Of a stretch of 64,000 bases of DNA, positions 11,310 to 21,726 are shown one piece after another. This stretch comes from Yponomeuta sedellus. Lineage: Eukaryota; Arthropoda; Insecta; Lepidoptera; Yponomeutidae. How positions within the stretch are numbered: the first letter of the stretch is position 1; the number at the start of each line of letters is the position of its first letter. The notes under the pieces were generated by a model. The model was not told the origin of the DNA, searched no databases, and worked only from the letters and a program-made list of their open reading frames with translations. The stretch is from the NCBI GenBank assembly GCA_934045075.1, contig OW203748.1, positions 11,931,651-11,995,650 of the forward strand, written 5' to 3'. The translations under genes and the position numbers were made by a program.

Positions 11310-12065
11310 TCGGTACGTATCGGGTCAGGATAGGGGTGGGATAGGACGAACCAGGGCGGTATGACACGGATACGGAAAAGGACGGGATGGGACGGCCCAG
11401 GAAAAGATGAAACGAGGGTGAAATGGGACGACTTTGGACGGTATGAGAAGAGTTAGGATAGGTATGGGATGGGACGGGCAAGGAAAGGATGAAGCGAGTC
11501 AGGATAGGCGTGGAATGGGACGACCCAGCATGGGATGTTACAAGTAAGGACGGGATGGAAGGGGCGGGCCTGAAAAGGATGAAACGGGTCAGGGTAGGGG
11601 TGGGATGAGACGAGCCAGGGCGATATGGGATGAAACGGGAAGTGACGTGCCAGGAAAGGATGCAACGGGTCATGCTAGGGGTAATGAGTATGTAAGGCCA
11701 GTGCGGGATGGAGAGGGGTCAGGGAAAGAAGGGGTGGGCCGGGTTGAGACGGGATAGAACGGGCCCAGAAACGGAGGGATAAGCCGGGTTGGGAAGGGAT
11801 GTAATGATTCTAGGAGTTGAAGAAGATGGGACGGGTCAGGATGTGATAAAACGGGTCTGAAAAGGAAGAATTGTAACTGATCGGAAAAGGGTGTGATGGT
11901 GCTGGTCAGAACGGGATGAGACGGGATGGGTTGAGGCGGGTGGTGGGTTAGGACGGGTCAGGACGAAATTAAATTGGGTGCAATGAGATGTGTTGGGACG
12001 AACGTAGGCGGAATGAGTGTATAAGTGATGGAATAGGATAGGACAGGCCGGAACAAGCCGTGACC
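11310..12065 (+). repeat. Degenerate G-rich minisatellite
   Basis: About 750 bp of imperfect repeats built on GGGAYGGGACGGGTCAGG-like units with strong G-over-C asymmetry on the plus strand. Runs of three or more G recur, so G-quadruplex formation on this strand is plausible. Ser/Pro-rich ORFs of 70-130 codons on the minus strand are by-products of the low-complexity sequence. Confidence 0.8.
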
Positions 12066-12069
12066 AGCC

Positions 12070-12510
12070 GAGTACGACAAAGCAGAATAATTAAATTTTC
12101 TCGATGTAGTTCTAAAGTCTAGACTTAATTTTTTTTAATATTATAATAACGCAACGTTGCGAACATTAAAAAAACTATTGTAATCTGAATAAGTGTGTGA
12201 ACGGTATTCGCCAGTCGTTTATATTCAGACCAATGTAAGGTTAGTGACATTTAGAATGTGGTTAATGGAGTAGGATAGATTTTAAAAAAATGTCATAGCA
12301 CATCAATGCAATAGTACTTTTCAATGGTTTGCATTTTAAAAGGGCATGGGTGTACAATTTTAACACAGTACGCAACATTTCGCATGAGCAGAGCAAAACG
12401 CCAGTAAGATCAGTAAATAGATAGACGTAGACACATTTACAAAACATACACAATCAAAGCACGCATGCAAGGCTCATTTGATTAAAAAAAATGTAAAAAA
12501 GCCATGGTAG
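12070..12510. other. AT-rich, no feature recognised
   Basis: It contains only a short minus-strand ORF (about 63 codons, Cys-rich, no family) and poly-A/T runs. Confidence 0.3.
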
Positions 12511-12516
12511 TGGTTG

Positions 12517-12534
12517 GCCCCACGTTGGGCGCCA
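12517..12534 (-). other. Perfect tRNA-Lys(CUU) primer-binding site motif
   Basis: GCCCCACGTTGGGCGCCA is identical over 18 nt to the 3' end of insect tRNA-Lys(CUU) plus CCA, as I remember that tRNA. Gypsy-type LTR retrotransposons use such a site directly downstream of the 5' LTR. On the minus strand the LTR would end at 12535. No second LTR or coding region is seen, so a TRIM or solo remnant is likely. Confidence 0.5.
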
Positions 12535-12889
12535 ATTTGTATTTGTTATTAAAATCTAGAAAACAAATTTTAAAAGAAAAGATGGTTGCCATAAATTACT
12601 TAATAATTTCGACAAAATAGAGGACTGCCCAAATAGACTAGGCTGTGGATCAGAGATTACGGTTAAAATTATCTGTAGAAATTAATTACAACAAGAAGAA
12701 ACAGTATCAGCAGCTGAAAACCTTCATTACACAGTACGAAACATTGTCAGGAAAACCGAAACGAGCGCAACAATAAACAAAGTGATTCAACAAAGTGCAA
12801 TACAGAAACGCACAAAACAACAGTCAGCCCAAAAGCTCATATGAAAACCAAAAGTTTCCCGATTAAAAACCGGAAAAAAGCTGAAACTT

Positions 12890-13330
12890 TCATCACGTGC
12901 TCTCGACTCACCTCGGCGCGGAGCGGAGAACCATCACGTAGTCTCGTTCCCACTTTACCCGACGGGCGCTCTCTCTCTCGCACCGTTGATGCAACTTTGG
13001 ACTTTTGAATTTGGAATCTAGTTGCAGGAACGGTGCGGAGAGGAAGTCCGCTCTCGAGGGTGGATCGCGTTGGAATGTCTCTTCAGAGCTCGGGACCTCC
13101 AACATATCGCGTCGAGCCTGCGTTAGGGGTGACGGCGCGCGTGCGCCGTGGCCGCGCGCCTCTTGCTCGCACGCGCGCGCCAGAGTGGGACGGCCGAATT
13201 AAGGGGTGCTTCCCGGAGGGTGGCGAGTCGGTAAGATGGAAATGCATTTCTGAGTCCGCTCGGATTTCCGCAGGCCGCTGATTTTGTTTATTGATTTCGG
13301 GGCCAGCGACTCGGCGGCGTCATCCGCGTG
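12890..13330 (+). promoter_or_regulatory. CpG-rich block with splice donor; candidate promoter and leader exon
   Basis: GC content and CpG density rise sharply here (GGCGCGCGTGCGCC, CACGCGCGCGCC) in otherwise AT-rich DNA. The block ends in GCGAGTCG|GTAAGATGG, a good 5' splice site at 13230/13231. Short ORFs on both strands (up to 82 codons) match no family. A noncoding first exon with its promoter fits, but an unrelated GC-rich repeat cannot be excluded. Confidence 0.35.
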
Positions 13331-13800
13331 ACGCGACGCTCTGGGCCAATTTGTCATTTTCGTATGGAATTGCTAATTGCTTTCTTGCCTTGTAATTTAT
13401 TTTTGTGCCCACCCCAATGTCTTAATAGGTTCGCGTTTTGCTCTTTCGCTTTTGCCGCGGATCGTGACGTTGGCGAGTTTCTTTTGAATATGAATAGTTA
13501 TGGGGGTCCTCAGATCATTTACAATTCGGATGACTATCGTTTTTAAATTGCCTATATTGTTTCTTTTATGGTTTGGGAGTTATACTTTGGAGAATACTAG
13601 GTTATGTCCGGGACTTTATATCTCGGGCTCTTATAGATCAGAGACAAATAAAAATATATATACATTCTAAAGAGCGATCAAATAGAAAATATGACTGAAA
13701 AATGTTCCTCCCGCTCACAACGCAGACACTTCGCAAAATCAACTTTCTACAAACGAGCGTTCCTTAAGACCGCTGCGCCTTAAAATCATTAGTTGTATCT
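13330..13800. other. Possible intron or intergenic DNA downstream of the CpG-rich block
   Basis: No repeat family or conserved ORF is recognised. A 72-codon ORF at 13328-13546 has no family motif and is probably chance. Confidence 0.3.
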
Positions 13801-13804
13801 CCGA

Positions 13805-14000
13805 ACAGTTAGATAGATAAATAATTTATTTTTGCTTGCAGACACACACACAAAGCATCACATAAAAAGTTGATTACAAACTAACTCCCATACATCGAGT
13901 TCTATGGCCTTCTAGGCCACATAACCACTTCAGCTTGATTTTTAGCTTCCGCTTACTATTTGTATAATTGTTCATGGTTTACTTTTATAATTAGATTAAA
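13805..14000 (-). mobile_element. Possible LINE/SINE 3' end
   Basis: On the minus strand the block ends with AATAAATTATTTATCTATCTA, a polyA signal plus short-motif tail of the kind that terminates Jockey-like elements. The body is not matched elsewhere in the window. Confidence 0.3.
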
Positions 14001-14039
14001 TTAAGTTAAACGCAAGTTTAAACACCACAATCGCAGTAT

Positions 14040-14330
14040 CATATCTACAAACGTTTAGTAGAGAGAGTTTGGGCTCAATCACAAATTCACAACGCATGCC
14101 CACACCGGAATGGCAATTTCAAAAGCTGAGGCATGCGGACACCTCGGAAACTCAGGTTTCTTCACGATGTCTTCCTTCGCCACTAGGGAGTGCTATTGCT
14201 ACTATAATTTCACAAATGTGCGTAACTTAGAAAACCAAGTCTTTGGTACATGCAGGGCTCAAACTCACGACCTCCCAAGTGAAAAGCCGACCTTCTACAA
14301 CCCCGCTACAAAGGCTCTGCCTATAGGAGC
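14040..14330 (-). mobile_element. SINE-D, full-length minus-strand copy
   Basis: The reverse complement runs from a tRNA-like head (GGTCGTGAGTTTGAGCCC as a decayed box B) through GAAGACATCGTGAAGAAACC and GAAATTGCCATTCCG to a 3' part with CAAACTCTCTC. The 3' half is shared with fragments at 17.3, 30.0 and 32.6 kb. Confidence 0.7.
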
Positions 14331-14602
14331 CCGTTGAGGGCGATTTATTTTAGCGCACTTCAGTTTGTACCCATCTAGGGCGCGTTACAGTTTCCAATCG
14401 TTTAGCGCCATTTTCCACAACCCTTAAACGTCACACGGGGTTTGTTCCAGACGACCGCGCCGAGTGGAACGTGCATAATTGCCGCACAAACAACCGATCT
14501 TGAACGCACCGATGCGTCGAAAGGGTTATACAGGGTGGAGCTGCCATATCTCGTTATACAGGGTACAAAGAAGACGCCGAAAAAATTGGGATTTGGCATT
14601 AG

Positions 14603-14960
14603 ATGCTAACCCTTGTATGTCCCCCCTGCTGGGGCACGGTCTCTTCCTGTATCGCAGGAAGGTTAGGGCATACTCCACCACAGGGGCCAAGTCCGGGTTG
14701 ATGGAGGATTGTATGACAGTGGCGGACCTTACTAACATAAGTTATCAAACCGCCCATGAGGCCTCTGACATGGCTTAACGACTGCCAACACATGACAGCC
14801 AGCACCAACGAACGGCCTAACTTGCCTTGCGAAGCACGGAAGGCTCGGAAAATGTAAGTAGCGGTAGTCACGGGACGGTCACCCATACTGCACCTGACTG
14901 TAGTTGCTTAACTCAAGTGGTTGATTCCAATCACTCGATTAGACTAAGCCACGAGCTCTT
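14603..14960 (-). mobile_element. 5S-SINE, near full length
   Basis: Read on the minus strand: AAGAGCTCGTGGC start, GAGTTAAGCAACTACAG, GTATGGGTGACCGTCCCGTG, a central body with GCACGTTAAG-like inverted motifs, and the CCCCAGCAGGGGGGACATAC end at 14603. It keeps the 5S-like head better than the 10.5-kb copy. The apparent ORFs (up to 99 codons) across it are by-products. Confidence 0.8.
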
Positions 14961-14984
14961 CCGCATTACGAACCTCTTTTACTA

Positions 14985-15370
14985 AGGGTCAGTTTCTGAA
15001 TGGAGAATTTCGCAATAGTCTGATTAGAGAACGGTGTGGACTGAAAGAGGATGTAGTGACTAGAATTCAGAAAGAAATGTTGCTTTAGTTTGGACATGTG
15101 GAGAGGATGAAGGAAGAAAGATTGACGAAACAAATATATGCTGCGAATGTGAGCGGAAGGGCTGGTAAGGGACGTCCCAGGCGGACATACATCAATCAAA
15201 TAGAGGATATATTAGGAAATGGGAAAATAAAAGGTACCCGGAACCGGCGTGCGTGCATGCAACGACTTACTAACGTCGATGAAGCGAAGGTGATTTGTCA
15301 GGATCGTGGCAAGTGGCAGTCCCTGGTCTCTGCCTACCCCTCTGGGATACAGGCATGAGGTTATGTATGT

Positions 15371-15375
<5 letters not shown>
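14985..15375 (+). pseudogene. RTE-like LINE ORF2 C-terminal fragment
   Basis: An open frame from about 14998 encodes NSLIRERCGLKEDVV, then MLL-stop-FGHVERM, then GKGRPRRTY and finally VICQDRGKWQSLV, ending at TGA 15356-15358. These motifs are typical of the region after the reverse-transcriptase domain in endonuclease/reverse-transcriptase LINEs. The stop is TAG at 15086-15088 where the family usually has Trp (one base change from TGG). Everything upstream (endonuclease and RT) is missing, so it is a dead, 5'-truncated copy. The RTE clade is my best assignment. Confidence 0.75.
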
Positions 15376-16052
<677 letters not shown>

Positions 16053-16054
16053 AA

Positions 16055-16560
16055 GAAACATAAATGTGTAAGCCTGTGGTGTAAGTGTATTCTGCGGTGC
16101 AAATACAATTTCAAAGCAATTAATTTTTAAGCCACGTACAACACTACGAGCTTCAGAGTGACTGACTCGCCACCTCCCTTCATTGGTCGTGTCAACACAA
16201 CGATGTTTATCGAGAGTAGGCTTCCCAGACACAAAATAAATAACAATTTACCTTACTACGGAAAATCGTTCTCTTTGCAAGATCCGCACCTATTCAGTAC
16301 CGCCAACAGACTTCTCCAGTAGTAGGTATACGAGTACATAAACGTAGAAATGCAATTTTCGTTTAAGGCGCGTCGGGGTGCTAACTAGGGACGCCAACGG
16401 AATGCAAATCGTACCTTGTTTTATAAAAGGTTTTTTGCTGTCAAAAAGTAAATATCATACATCTTAATATCTGTGAAAACCAGCCATTTTTGCCTGAAAT
16501 CGATTAAAGTCCTAGGTTGTTGTCCTAGGATCTAGCCTATAGGTTCTAAAAATAAATTAA
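16055..16560. other. Unassigned single-copy-like DNA
   Basis: No gene or known repeat was recognised. CCTAGGTTGTTGTCCTAGG at about 16512-16530 is a small hairpin (CCTAGG palindromes) and probably incidental. Confidence 0.3.
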
Positions 16561-16564
16561 CATT

Positions 16565-16748
16565 TTACATAACATATTCATTTATATACAGACACATACA
16601 TTGCTTCTGGCCCCACACTAGGAACCAGAAACAGCGACGTCACAAACATGTAAACAACCAAGACCTGGGGTTTTTTTCCCAACCGGGTTCGAACCCGGGA
16701 CCTCTCGAATGGTAGGCAGATGCGCTACCGCTACGCCACAGAGGTCGC
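16565..16748 (-). mobile_element. SINE-C (tRNA-derived), nearly full copy
   Basis: The minus strand starts with GGCGACCTCTGTGGCGTAGCG, continues with GCGCATCTGCCTACCAT and a box B of GGTTCGAACCCGGTTG, then CCCCAGGTCTTGG and CATGTTTGTGACGTCGC, and ends with GGGGCCAGAAGCAATGTATGTG. Copies are also at 17.5 (-), 28.1 (-), 35.6 (+) and 37.4 kb (-). Confidence 0.8.
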
Positions 16749-16884
16749 CATAGTGGTTAAGATTTATGACGTTTACTTTTCGGAAATGACGTATATAAAT
16801 GAAGTGTACGATACAGAGGTCCGCTCTGTTGTTGTCAAACCAGTTATTATTTTTATTTCATTGATGGCACTAGCTAGCACCCAA

Positions 16885-17175
16885 AACCGGGTGAACATAT
16901 AGTTTCGCGATGTCTGTCTTTGTGTCCGCGGCTTGGCACAGAGACCATAAATACTAGAGAGCTGAAATTTGGCATGAATAGACATATTCACGAACCGCGG
17001 GATGGGCAGTAGCGCCCCCTGCAGTACAATTCTACCAAACTGCGATCCCCAACCCGCATGCCCAGCGTGGGGATTATGGGCACTATCCCCCAATGATGGC
17101 ACAACCATGCGCTATGGCGCTCATTAGGGGACGGCTATGTCCAGCAGTGGTCTAATATAGCCTGATGAAGAAGAT
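16885..17175 (+). mobile_element. Cluster of repeat fragments ending in an RTE 3' end
   Basis: 16895-16985 resembles the CTGTCTTTGTGTCC...GAAATTTGGCATGAATA type of interspersed repeat. 17037-17075 has CGATCCCCAACCCGCATG..CAGCGTGG, typical of another LINE 3' UTR. 17109-17175 is the RTE 3' end (GCGCTATGGCGCTCATTAGG, CCAGCAGTGG, then GATGAAGAAGA). Confidence 0.55.
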
Positions 17176-17280
17176 ACATATTTATGGCGCCGACAAAACG
17201 GTAGCATAAAATATAGAAAAACAATGGTTTCAGTGCACCTTTCCCCATCTTTTTACGTAACCTAAATACTTCGCAATGCA

Positions 17281-17450
17281 GAGCTCAGGCCTTCTCTCAG
17301 AGAGAGACGAGCTTATTTGCCACGCATGCCCACAGCGGATTGGCAATTTCAAGCGCTGAGGTAATTGAACAACTCAGACACTCAGGTTCCCTCAAGATGT
17401 GTTCCTTCACTTAGCGAGTGATATTGCTATTATAACTTAACAAATAATGA
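17281..17450 (-). mobile_element. SINE-D 3' half
   Basis: Minus-strand copy with CACTCGCTAAGTGAAGG, GAAATTGCCAATCCGCTG and CTCTCTCTGAGAGAAGG, matching the body and 3' part of the 14-kb copy. The head is missing. Confidence 0.65.
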
Positions 17451-17547
17451 AAAAAAAATTTTGAATGAATTACTGAAACACAGCAACACTATTTAGGTAC
17501 TATGTGTGGAAAGACTGGAGCCTAAACCAGATCAAAAGATCTGTATC

Positions 17548-17628
17548 TTAACATAACATTTACACACAAGCACATACATTGCTTCTAGCCCCACACTGGG
17601 ATACCCTGTGTCGTGGGAACCAGAATCT
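17548..17628 (-). mobile_element. SINE-C 3' fragment
   Basis: It contains TACATTGCTTCTAGCCCCACAC and CCTGTGTCGTGGGAACCAGA, the complement of the SINE-C 3' third. 5'-truncated. Confidence 0.65.
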
Positions 17629-17634
17629 TAGCGT

Positions 17635-18220
17635 TTGAAGGCCTCCCATACAGTAAATAAGACAAAGACTTCACTGAAGGCTTTATGGGCTACACTCCGA
17701 CCACATAAAGCGCGACTGTACACAAATCCTGGCTTCTGGCTCGGAGACGGAGCGAGTGACCGCATTCCCAACAAGTTCGGGGGAGTAAACAGACAAAAAA
17801 CTCAGCCATGTAGCGTTTGAAGCACTCAGCCCCTGGAGGGGCGCCGCATCAACATCGAAAACCAATCTCGGCCAAAACTATGGCCCCAAAACTAAAAGAA
17901 ATACTCAAAACCGCGGGCCCCCACTGCGCGAGCGGAGAGCCAAATCGAGTTAAAAAACCCTTACCGGGGGTAACATTGTTGCGTGCACTCGAAAAGTGCA
18001 AATATTGATGTTGTATCTGAGTGCCGTTGCGTTATGATAGGTTACTTTGGCCATTAGTCAGACAATCGAATTGGCGGGCGATCTCGCTAAAGGGTTGACT
18101 TGATATTCGGGAGGGATGTCTGACACGTAAGCCTCTGGCATCGGTAGGGTTTTACATTATTGAATGAGGAGAGAGAGAGGCGCTCCACTCTAAAATTAAG
18201 TTAAGAACTGGAAGAAAAAA
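17635..18220. other. Unassigned, GC-richer in part
   Basis: Short overlapping ORFs of 60-63 codons on both strands have no recognisable motifs. No repeat family identified. Confidence 0.3.
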
Positions 18221-18360
18221 ATGGTTTCGCTAATCATCAATGATAATTTATTTTAAGGTACGTAATAAACGTTGTTTACAATATCAAATATCTAACATTA
18301 ATAATTGATGAAAGATAGGAAAAATTACACATTAAAATCTTAAATAAAATAAAATACATT

Positions 18361-18566
18361 ACTTTTTGAACTAAAACTTTCGTAAAACATTGTGCTTGGA
18401 TTGCATTGTGCATTGCGCTTGCCCGCAGTGTGAGACGAGCAACCGACGACGCGAGCTCGGTCTCTACTCACCATGATTAAGCTCTGCGATCCGAGCGAAA
18501 CCTGGTCGGACTCTTCCAATAACAACACCCGTAAGTAGGTCCGGACTAAAAGTCTACAATACATTA
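18361..18566 (-). repeat. Repeat family R18, longest copy
   Basis: On the minus strand it starts at TGTAGACTTTTAGTCCGGA, continues with CTTACGGGTGTTGTTATTGG, a GAGCTTAATCATGGTGAG block and ends near CGAAAGTTTTAGTTCAAAAAG. A diverged piece is at 20355-20440 (+) and a rearranged copy with target duplication is at 21865-22009. A 74-codon ORF on this strand is probably incidental. Confidence 0.6.
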
Positions 18567-18579
18567 CTTTTATGTTTGT

Positions 18580-19615
18580 ATAAACATATTTTTTATGTTT
18601 TTAAGTAAATCAATGTGAGCTTTCTTTGCCTTAAATCAAATTGATAAAGTAAATAAATAACAGAAACGTAATGTCTAAGTTATTATAAGAATTAACCTGG
18701 CCATTTGTTCCCATCGACGATTTTTTATTGCGGTGTTTTTATAAAGATACCAACTACTTATGTTTTCAGAAATATTCTCAAGAATAATAGGTAAATATAT
18801 GAGCATCGCGAATAAAGTTTAAGGTTAATTAACTATTATAAGGAGAAAAAGAGAAGTGTATCATTATTATTGTAATGTAATGACTTTAAAAACCTATTTA
18901 GAGGCTAAAAATTCCACCGTAATGACTTGTTTTGACTGTGCAAGCCCTTAATAGAACAAACTAAGCGCCTTAACTGGAGTATTCCCGATGTTTCACAGTG
19001 AAGGAAATTGCTTTATCGTATTTCTTGTCTCAATTGGTTCTTAATTGGATGGAAAATAAACCAAGAATCTCAGAGCCAAGTGAGTTTAACTATTTAAAGG
19101 TTCGGGGAAAAGCGGATGACGATGCTCCACTATAAAGGGAAATCTCCCGCCAGACAGATCGTATGCCTGGAGACGACTGTTGTTCGTCGGTCGTTATAAT
19201 TATAGTACGTCATGCGAAACATTGCTTGCGCGATGCAGGAATGACGGAGTACAGTGCGCGTGCAGAGTTGACATGTGCTCGCCACATCACGACACTACAA
19301 TACTTTAGCTACGAATAGCTTGGTCTGATACGAATCGAAGTCTGTGCTCAGTGACAGGGAACGCTGAACCAGTGAGCCAACGAGGCGGTTGGGAGTGTTC
19401 GGCGGCTAACACTTTCCATGGGGAACCGCCGCTTAAGTGGTAGGAACAGTCAAAGGCTGCTGTACCACTGGCAACGTGTGCTGTAGGTGCGTGGCTACCG
19501 TGAGGGAGTTGGGAGAGATCACGACCAGTAGTCGGTACAGTGACTATAGTAGAACAGATGAGGCGAAAGCGAAGAAGTTGATTACATACAAGTATGTACA
19601 AATTTGTCACAAATT
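18580..19615. other. No gene recognised; weak TATA candidate
   Basis: CTATAAAGGG at 19131-19140 could be a TATA box but is not followed by a convincing initiator or ORF. Two antiparallel ORFs at 19305-19631 have no family signature. Confidence 0.25.
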
Positions 19616-19618
19616 TGT

Positions 19619-19976
19619 GGAGCGCTTGTGAACTAGTTGAACCGAGTGATTGGAATCAATCACTTCAGTTAAGCAACAGACGCGGTAAGATGCTAGATGG
19701 GTGACCGTCCCGTGACTACCTCCAGTGGCTTTTTTCCGAGCGCTTCCGTGCTTTGTAAGGCACGTTAAGCCGTTGATGCCGGCTGTTCTATAATGGCAGT
19801 CCTTAACCCATGTGACAGGCCTTATGGGCGCTGGATAACTTCTAATAGTAAGGCCCGCCACTGTCTTACAATCCTCCACCAACCCGGACTTGGCTCCCGG
19901 TAGCATAACATTCCAGCGATGCACATGAAGAGACCCGTGCCCCAGCAGTGGGGACATACGAGGGTTGATATCGATG
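19619..19976 (+). mobile_element. 5S-SINE, near full length
   Basis: It starts with GGAGCGCTTGTGAACTAG, then GAGTGATTGGAATCAATCAC, then the 5S-like head CAGTTAAGCAACAGACGCGG and GATGGGTGACCGTCCCGTGA. The body follows (TTCCGAGCGCTTCCGTGC, GCACGTTAAGCCG) and the end is CCCAGCAGTGGGGACATACG plus TTGATATCGAT. About 357 bp, plus orientation. Confidence 0.85.
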
Positions 19977-19979
19977 TTA

Positions 19980-20350
19980 AACTTTACAATGCTGGCCTTG
20001 CTTTGATATTGGTAGTACGTGGAATGCTGCGAGAGCGAAGGAAGGTTGACAATGTTCAGTCGAGGGTCATTACTTTAGGGTGATCGTGCCATTCGATCTG
20101 TCACGATCATAGCGAGTCGTAAACCCTCGTCTAATCCTCCATGACACAGGCGTGAGTGTGTGCGTGTATTTGTATTATCCGTAGTTGTGCCAGCGGGGTC
20201 TCCCCAAACCCAAACCCTTTCAGCTGGATTGCTTGCTGTGTCAGACATGCTGGAAGCGAAGCTCATGCTTGCGAGCGTGCAGGTGACACGCAGGAAAACA
20301 TCTACTTTTGTTACATAGAGGAAAATGTGACGGCAAAGGGCTACACGAAA
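19980..20350. other. Unassigned stretch
   Basis: Antiparallel ORFs of 99 and 82 codons overlap completely and neither shows a domain, so neither is called. Confidence 0.3.
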
Positions 20351-20354
20351 ATTA

Positions 20355-20440
20355 ATGTCAGAGACAAGCAACACGGACGCGAGCTTCGTATCTACTTAAA
20401 ATGATTAAGCTCTGGAAACTAGAGCGAAACATGGGGGGTC
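20355..20440 (+). repeat. R18 family fragment
   Basis: It shares GACGCGAGCT, ATGATTAAGCTCTG and GAGCGAAAC with the plus strand of 18445-18512. It is diverged and lacks the ends. Confidence 0.5.
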
Positions 20441-20535
20441 TCTAATATGCACAGTTGTTCAATAGAGTAATATTAGTCCGGTAATGCTTGTTTCATTCAC
20501 ACTATCGGTAGTCCAGAAACCAATCGAATTGCAAT

Positions 20536-20624
20536 GGTATAACCCGTTCTAATTAACTCGGCGCCTAAAGCGATTCGGCACCTTCTTCGCGAGAGATGCC
20601 TATTTAATTTGCGCGGGTTATACC
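20536..20624. mobile_element. Small MITE-like unit with 21-bp imperfect terminal inverted repeats
   Basis: The ends read GGTATAACCCGTTCTAATTAA and, inverted, GGTATAACCCGCGCAAATTAA. The total length is 89 bp. No clear target duplication is seen, so the boundaries are tentative. Confidence 0.4.
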
Positions 20625-20969
20625 CCTGGAATGACATAGTACTGCTGTTGCTTTGAAGACTACCAAATTGAGGCAAATAACCATCATTGTCTGTCGAAAA
20701 ACTATGTAAGTATTACACACTATCGAACTTTTCAACGAAAAAGGGCATGATGTAAAATTTTGTTCCATTTATTAAATAGGTACATTTTTTTCGAGACAAA
20801 CTACGTAATTTTGACAACCTCGACAGAATAGATCAATTTGGGCTGCCACTTATTCATTTATTCAATTCGGATATAATACAGAAGCATGCCGTTTGTTCTA
20901 TACTTAGATGATAACATTATGTACGGATGCATGCATCCAAAATGATATCTGACTGTTCTATGTTCACGA

Positions 20970-21278
20970 TTGTGATTTAAAGATTGTGTTAAACGCGATA
21001 TGACTGCATTTGGCATCTCCAGCAGTCAATGGGAGAAGCTCGCGGAGGACCGTGACGAGTGGAGAAAGCTTATCTCCGAAGGATGCACCTCGCATGATGA
21101 GGCATGGTTTAAGCAACTTGCCGATAAGCGAGCAAAGAGACATGCTCGTGCCTTAAATCCCGACCAACCGGGATCTTCCGCCCCCTACACATGCCAGATG
21201 TGCGGACGTGGCATTCACTCTCGCATAGGGCTTTACAGCCACCAGAAAAAATGTCTACAATCCAGGATTGCTGCATAA
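20970..21278 (+). pseudogene. LINE ORF2 C-terminus with CCHC-type zinc finger
   Basis: From about 20973 the frame reads FKDCVKRDMTAFGISSSQW, then EDRDEWRKLI, then a Lys/Arg/Ala-rich stretch and a finger YTCQMCGRGIHSRIGLYSHQ ending KKCLQ (C-x2-C-x12-H-x4-C spacing). This combination of a VKRD...WE.LA.DR..W segment plus a terminal finger is typical of the C-terminus of several non-LTR retrotransposon reverse transcriptases. An in-frame TGA precedes the fragment, so it is 5'-truncated and inactive. It belongs to a different LINE group from the RTE-like and Jockey-like fragments. Confidence 0.75.
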
Positions 21279-21279
21279 A

Positions 21280-21725
21280 TCATCTGTAATAGATGCAAAG
21301 GCCCTTGATGATGTTCACGATACTATATTTTAAATAAGTTTAAGGTGAGGGCAGGTATTGAGTGATCTATGAAAAGTACTCGAATTAGATTAGATTACAG
21401 CAATAAAAATGGAAGTGGATCCCCCAGATTTTCATACACCAAAAATCCGCCAATCAAGAGACAACAGCCATTACTAGGCCAAGGACTTAAGAAAAACTTA
21501 CAGCTGCTAGCATCAGCATACACGCAGTTTCGGTGATACATCGGGACATTGGGCAATAGTACTCGTAGTTCCAAATTGGAAACTATTTTAAGCTAGTACA
21601 GCGACCGACAAAGCTAAGCATGAAAGTTCCACGTATCGAGTTGCACGAACGCCCTACAGGAAACCACTTTATTTATTTAGAACACAGGTTACGCACGCGT
21701 TATTATGTTTGTCGTATAATATTAT
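21280..21725. other. Unassigned AT-rich DNA
   Basis: No feature beyond a 68-codon ORF that runs into the adjacent 5S-SINE. Confidence 0.3.
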
Positions 21726-21726
21726 A

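Noticed and set aside
11281..11673. Ser/Pro-rich ORFs of 130 and 70 codons on the minus strand
   Set aside because: Both are readings of the G-rich minisatellite in different frames; low complexity explains the open frames.
13033..13281. 82-codon ORF in the CpG-rich block
   Set aside because: Overlapping frames on both strands are open because of GC richness; no domain or Kozak context, and it reads through the likely donor at 13231.
19131..19140. Core promoter at CTATAAAGGG
   Set aside because: No initiator, downstream element or ORF could be matched at proper distance.
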